A stretch of DNA of 64,000 nucleotides from Chitinophagaceae bacterium. GTDB taxonomy: Bacteria > Bacteroidota > Bacteroidia > Chitinophagales > Chitinophagaceae. The DNA is taken from positions 62,001 to 126,000 of the forward strand of contig JAHBTJ010000010.1 of NCBI GenBank assembly GCA_019638595.1, read 5' to 3'. Positions 60,390-64,000 of the stretch are shown here, in pieces (the first letter of the stretch is position 1; every line of letters starts with the position of its first letter). The notes under the pieces are model-generated. The model was not told the origin of the DNA, did not search any database, and was given only the letters and a program-made list of their open reading frames with translations. The translations under genes and the position numbers were made by a program.

Positions 60390-63300
60390 TTAAAATTTTG
60401 AAACCGCAATACCTACTGCTTTTAGAAATTTAAACAATTTTTCGTCCCTTGTAATAAGAACTGCACTTTCATTCACTGCAGATCCAACAACTGCCGCATC
60501 TTTCGCTCTTAAAACTCTTCCTATTAAGGTAGCCTCAGCCTGTAAAGCTTTTATTTGTTCTTCCGTTGCTGCTTTCCCAATGCTTCCACTTCTATCAGCC
60601 AAAAATTTTCTTAGAATCGCTACGTCGCCTTTCTTCAGAAATTCTTTTGCTGCTGTTATAGAAATAGTGGGTACGCGACCCGCTATAGCTGCATCCAATG
60701 CTGCTAATTCACCCTTTTCAAGCCCGCGAATCAATGCATTTGCATCAAGCGCTACTTTGCCAGCAGCTTCTTTCGCAGCCTTTTCTGCTGCCTCTTTGGC
60801 AGCCTTTTCTGCCGCTTCTTTGGCAGCCTTTTCTGCTGTTTCTTTTGCTGCCTTCTCGGCCAATTCTTTCACAGCTAGCTCAGCAGCTTCTTTTCCTACC
60901 GTTTCCACGCCTTCTTTAACTGCGATCTTAGCACCTTGCTTGATACTGGTTTTAAGACCACCTTTAATCAGGCTGCCGCCACCTAGCGTGAAAACATCAA
61001 AAGCAATACTGCCTACACCTAGTGCAACTTTCCACCCCTTGCCTTCCTTTACTCCTTTGTAAATATCTTTCACCCCACCGACAATTGGAATAAAATCTGT
61101 GACCACGTCTACAACTTTCTCACCCGTACTTTCAGTATCTGCATTTTTTAAACTTTCGTTATTAACTACCGCTTTATTGGATGCGCCATCAGTTTTCTTT
61201 GATGGCGGGGGTTTCGGCTTGGTTGGTTCTGGAAATTTCTGACCATCTTCAATGCATATATCATACATGTTTCCCTTATCATCATGATAGTTGCATCCCA
61301 TCCCATTTCTGTCTGTCAAAATTTTAGGATTGCATTTTCCGTAACAGTAAATATTCAACCCATCGCCAATCCCAATCGGATCCGCACTCAACCACCTTCC
61401 CAGCCACGGTATATAATATCTCGCGCTATGATAATTAAATCCGCTCTCTTCATCTCTTTCCATTCCTGTATAGCGGTACCGCTTGGCAGGCACTTGCCGT
61501 GATGCATCAGTTGCCTGGTAGGCCGTTGTACCATATGGATGATACTCTTCGTAAGAAATAATCTTTGCATTTTCATCAAGCTCCAGACATGCGCTTCCCA
61601 AATGATTATTATACTGATAACGGATAAGCTGCGGAGCTGAACCATCATCGCCGGCTGTCCTGGTTTCTACCATGGCGATGCGCTGCCGGTCGTCCATAAT
61701 GTGGAGCGTTTCGCGCTCAAGCGCTTTGTTGCTGGCGTTGTCAAAGAGGCGAAATACTTCAAAACTGCCAATATAAATGCGCTCTTCCCGTTGCTGGTCT
61801 TTTTCAATCACTTTCCGGGTTCGCTGTCCCGATGCATCGTAAACATACCAGGCTTCCCCACCACCACCCAGGTGGATGTGCTGCATTTCCTCGCGGAAGT
61901 TCCAGCCGATCTTTTGCAACAGGTGTGGCATCTTTTCAATGCTGCCATGGGTGTTGTAAGTATAATCAAAGTCTTGTGAAACAGGAGCATCATTGCTCAT
62001 CGTTGTTCTTAACAACTGGTTATTGTCGGGGTTGTATTGATACGTTCTTGTCCAGTTGCCAGCGTCGGCTATGTGCCGCATTGTGGTTATGTTCCCAGCC
62101 TCATCGTAAAAATATTTTTGTGTATAGGCGCGTAGTTGCACCGGGGAGTTAGGCTGCACCGGTATCCTGCACCAGTTGTCGTTCCGGTTATCCGCTTTCA
62201 CAATGGAAACTTGTCCGATATGTTCCCTGCCATCGGCTTCAATCAAACGATACAGCGCATCATACCTGTAATTGCTTTTAGCTTCTACTTTCTGTCCGCC
62301 GTAAAAAACGGTTTTCTGCGCATTGTCGAACTGGCTGGTGATATTGCCTGCCGGGTCGTAGGTGTAATTCAGATCCTGCAGAGAAGTGTTATCATTATTC
62401 CTGATTGTTTGTAACCGGATCAGCCGGTAGTTTTTCGGATCATAGGTATAAAAAGTTGATGTGCCGTTCTGGTATTCTATTTTCTGTCGCTGCCCTTTTG
62501 CATTATAGTCAATATTTGTTATGAATACCGTGAGGGTATTACTGCCTTTTATTTTCACAGAGACGCTGTTCAGCAAACCGGCTTCATTGTAAGAAGGAAA
62601 GAGCAGGCTCCTGTCGGGCGATATTGTTTGCACAGGGCGATTTAAGGCATCGTATTTTGTTTCGCTGCCAAACGTTTCATCTTCTGTGATCTGATTCTGG
62701 TTCCAGTCAGGCATTTTTTTATAATCCCGGAGCAGCTTCCGGCTTGAGTGAAGCAGGTTTCCCTTAAAATCAAAAGCTTCATTTGTTACAATACCGGCTG
62801 TATCAAAGTGGCGGTATAACTTTCCGCGCAGGTTGTTCTTCTTTGCGTTATCAACATCGGCCATCGTATCTCCGTACTCATATTTTTCAAAAATATTTTT
62901 CGTACTTCCATTCTCAACGGTCAGTTGCAATGGACGATGAAGTGCATCGTAAGCATAACTAAAAACGTTGCTGCGACTATCCCAAAGTCGTATCGGTTTA
63001 CCCACTGCATCTTGAAAAATCAATCTATCGCCGGCATCTGCGCTATGTTGGTGACAGATATTGCCCAGCATATCATATTGCCAGGTCATAACTTCCTGTT
63101 CAATACTATTTTTAATGTTGGTTATCTTTCGTGAATTCCCTTCTATGTCAAGGTAGGTTCTTACATAGCAAAAATCTTCAAGCACATTTTCGTTGCTGCG
63201 TTGTATTTTGTTATGAGCAACAGATAAAAATGGCCGGGCAAGGCTGTCAAGATAAGTAAGACCAGGCGTTCCGGCATGAACGGCAGTCTTTTGTGCCGTC

Positions 63301-64000
63301 TCTTTTTCTACCATTCCTTTCTCACCGTTAATACGATCTGTATACCAACTGCATTCCGCTTCAAGTACGGTGTCGTTCTGATCATAAGTCTTTTGCATCC
63401 AAGCATTGAATTCGGTTTTTGAGAATGTTCCATTCGGATGTTTTGTTTTAACAACCCTTCCCGGCGCATCGTAAAAGATGAGAGATGAAAAACCAAATTC
63501 ACAAAGTTCATTCTCCGTATTGTATTCACTGCTACTGTCGAAGTACGGCTCATATTGTTTTACGGGATTTCCCTTATTATTATAAATTGTCCGGCCGTTA
63601 CCAACCCAGCGCAAAAGAGGTGATGTATTTCGGAAAATGATATTTCCGCCGGGATCTTTTACCAGTTTATTTGCCTGGTCACGCTGCGGCGCATCGCCCG
63701 GTTCAGCCTGCACTTTCTTTAATACCTCATGTCCTGATCCATCGGAATAAGAATAAGACTCTTGCCAACGTATATTATTTGCTACTTCTTCGTGATTATC
63801 TTCTGTCTGCACAAAGTGATGTTGCTCACGTACTAAGCTCCTTGTGCGATTTGGCAAAATACCACCGGAAGAAAAGTACATGAGGTCGTATGCCAGGGAA
63901 GAGGTAGGATCATCTTTATCAGATAATTCAAGGCTTGCCGTATCAAGGAAGTCTCCTGCAAACTCGCCCGCTTTGCCCATAACAAATGTGTGAGTAACAA
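60390..64000 (-). CDS. TcB-TcC fusion (RHS cocoon) with PIN-type RNase payload, N-terminus outside window
   Basis: The frame remains open through base 64000; residue numbers here count from an internal Met at 63980. The first ~220 residues match the C-terminal part of TcB (GNGRTIYNNKGKPVKQYEPYF; GRVVKTKHPNGTFSKTEF). TcC-type RHS/YD repeats follow up to RYYIPWLGRWLSADPIG (867-870) and DRNG (890-893), the expected aspartyl autoprotease region closing the cocoon. Beyond lies a variable payload of about 303 residues: a hydrophobic pretoxin-like segment (about 955-1008), a Lys/Ala/Glu-rich helix with 8-residue repeats, and a PIN domain (about 1075-1196) with acidic residues in ALDANALI (Asp1079), TAAKEFL (Glu1113), KDAAVVGSA (Asp1161) and ITRDEKL (Asp1179). 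PIN domains are Mg-dependent RNases. Probable first Tc gene in the window. Confidence 0.88.
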   Translation of the reverse strand, partial: VTHTFVMGKAGEFAGDFLDTASLELSDKDDPTSSLAYDLMYFSSGGILPNRTRSLVREQHHFVQTEDNHEEVANNIRWQESYSYSDGSGHEVLKKVQAEPGDAPQRDQANKLVKDPGGNIIFRNTSPLLRWVGNGRTIYNNKGNPVKQYEPYFDSSSEYNTENELCEFGFSSLIFYDAPGRVVKTKHPNGTFSKTEFNAWMQKTYDQNDTVLEAECSWYTDRINGEKGMVEKETAQKTAVHAGTPGLTYLDSLARPFLSVAHNKIQRSNENVLEDFCYVRTYLDIEGNSRKITNIKNSIEQEVMTWQYDMLGNICHQHSADAGDRLIFQDAVGKPIRLWDSRSNVFSYAYDALHRPLQLTVENGSTKNIFEKYEYGDTMADVDNAKKNNLRGKLYRHFDTAGIVTNEAFDFKGNLLHSSRKLLRDYKKMPDWNQNQITEDETFGSETKYDALNRPVQTISPDRSLLFPSYNEAGLLNSVSVKIKGSNTLTVFITNIDYNAKGQRQKIEYQNGTSTFYTYDPKNYRLIRLQTIRNNDNTSLQDLNYTYDPAGNITSQFDNAQKTVFYGGQKVEAKSNYRYDALYRLIEADGREHIGQVSIVKADNRNDNWCRIPVQPNSPVQLRAYTQKYFYDEAGNITTMRHIADAGNWTRTYQYNPDNNQLLRTTMSNDAPVSQDFDYTYNTHGSIEKMPHLLQKIGWNFREEMQHIHLGGGGEAWYVYDASGQRTRKVIEKDQQREERIYIGSFEVFRLFDNASNKALERETLHIMDDRQRIAMVETRTAGDDGSAPQLIRYQYNNHLGSACLELDENAKIISYEEYHPYGTTAYQATDASRQVPAKRYRYTGMERDEESGFNYHSARYYIPWLGRWLSADPIGIGDGLNIYCYGKCNPKILTDRNGMGCNYHDDKGNMYDICIEDGQKFPEPTKPKPPPSKKTDGASNKAVVNNESLKNADTESTGEKVVDVVTDFIPIVGGVKDIYKGVKEGKGWKVALGVGSIAFDVFTLGGGSLIKGGLKTSIKQGAKIAVKEGVETVGKEAAELAVKELAEKAAKETAEKAAKEAAEKAAKEAAEKAAKEAAGKVALDANALIRGLEKGELAALDAAIAGRVPTISITAAKEFLKKGDVAILRKFLADRSGSIGKAATEEQIKALQAEATLIGRVLRAKDAAVVGSAVNESAVLITRDEKLFKFLKAVGIAVSKF
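60763..60860 (-). repeat. 24-bp tandem repeats encoding an Ala/Lys/Glu helix
   Basis: About four imperfect copies of a 24-base unit encoding KEAAEKAA, just before the PIN domain. They form a long, very regular helix with alternating charge, probably a linker threaded through the toxin channel. Confidence 0.8.

Noticed and set aside
59135-63883. Plus-strand frames within the Tc locus, including a 160-codon frame at 60580-61062
   Set aside because: They are antisense to strongly supported Tc genes, and the Ala/Ser/Phe-rich translation of the 60580 frame simply mirrors the Lys/Ala/Glu repeats.

Overview
The window reads as chromosomal DNA of a Bacteroidota bacterium, most likely family Chitinophagaceae. 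This is inferred from protein style: type IX secretion (T9SS) C-terminal sorting domains, DUF4199, BlaI/BlaR1 with a TonB tail, Bacteroidota-type promoters (TTTG / TAnnTTTG) and few Shine-Dalgarno starts. No rRNA, tRNA, CRISPR array or intact insertion sequence was seen.

Layout. 1-8.8 kb: housekeeping and envelope genes (sucD 5' end, an ECF sigma factor with a membrane partner, inorganic pyrophosphatase, secreted proteins, a CAP lipoprotein, a dicarboxylate symporter, a MurC-like ligase, a GT2 glycosyltransferase). 9.4-21.7 kb: three paralogous secreted esterases, each made of a signal peptide, an alpha/beta-hydrolase, 4, 6 or 18 PKD-like repeats and a T9SS tail. 21.7-25.8 kb: an HAD phosphatase / SDR / UbiA-type prenyltransferase operon resembling the polyprenyl-phosphate-arabinose pathway, divergent from a GT-C-like membrane protein. 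26-31 kb: an IS1595-type transposase relative that has lost its catalytic residues, a TPR histidine kinase with a stand-alone receiver, and a DUF2383 protein. 31-39 kb: a small multidrug/guanidinium transporter, a Cys-rich four-helix protein, a Uma2 remnant, proC, hldD, two thioredoxin-fold genes, a BlaI/BlaR1 pair behind two dyad operators, and asnB. 39-47.6 kb: three redox/regulatory genes, then a 12-gene same-strand run of small proteins (DinB, VOC, SRPBCC, DHFR-like, SnoaL, alpha/beta-hydrolase, DUF4199) with a palindromic operator candidate at its head.

48.7-64 kb (minus strand) is the most striking part: a Tc (ABC-type) toxin locus. In transcription order it holds a TcB-TcC fusion that enters from beyond the right edge and ends in a PIN-type RNase domain, a small downstream gene that could be its immunity protein, two small membrane proteins, and a TcA subunit divided over three genes (about 3475 residues in total) whose first gene starts with a peptidoglycan-binding-like domain. 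The parts of a complete injection toxin are present: translocation/receptor subunit, cocoon and enzymatic payload. The PIN payload with a candidate immunity gene and the inserted small membrane genes are the best candidates here for something not yet described.
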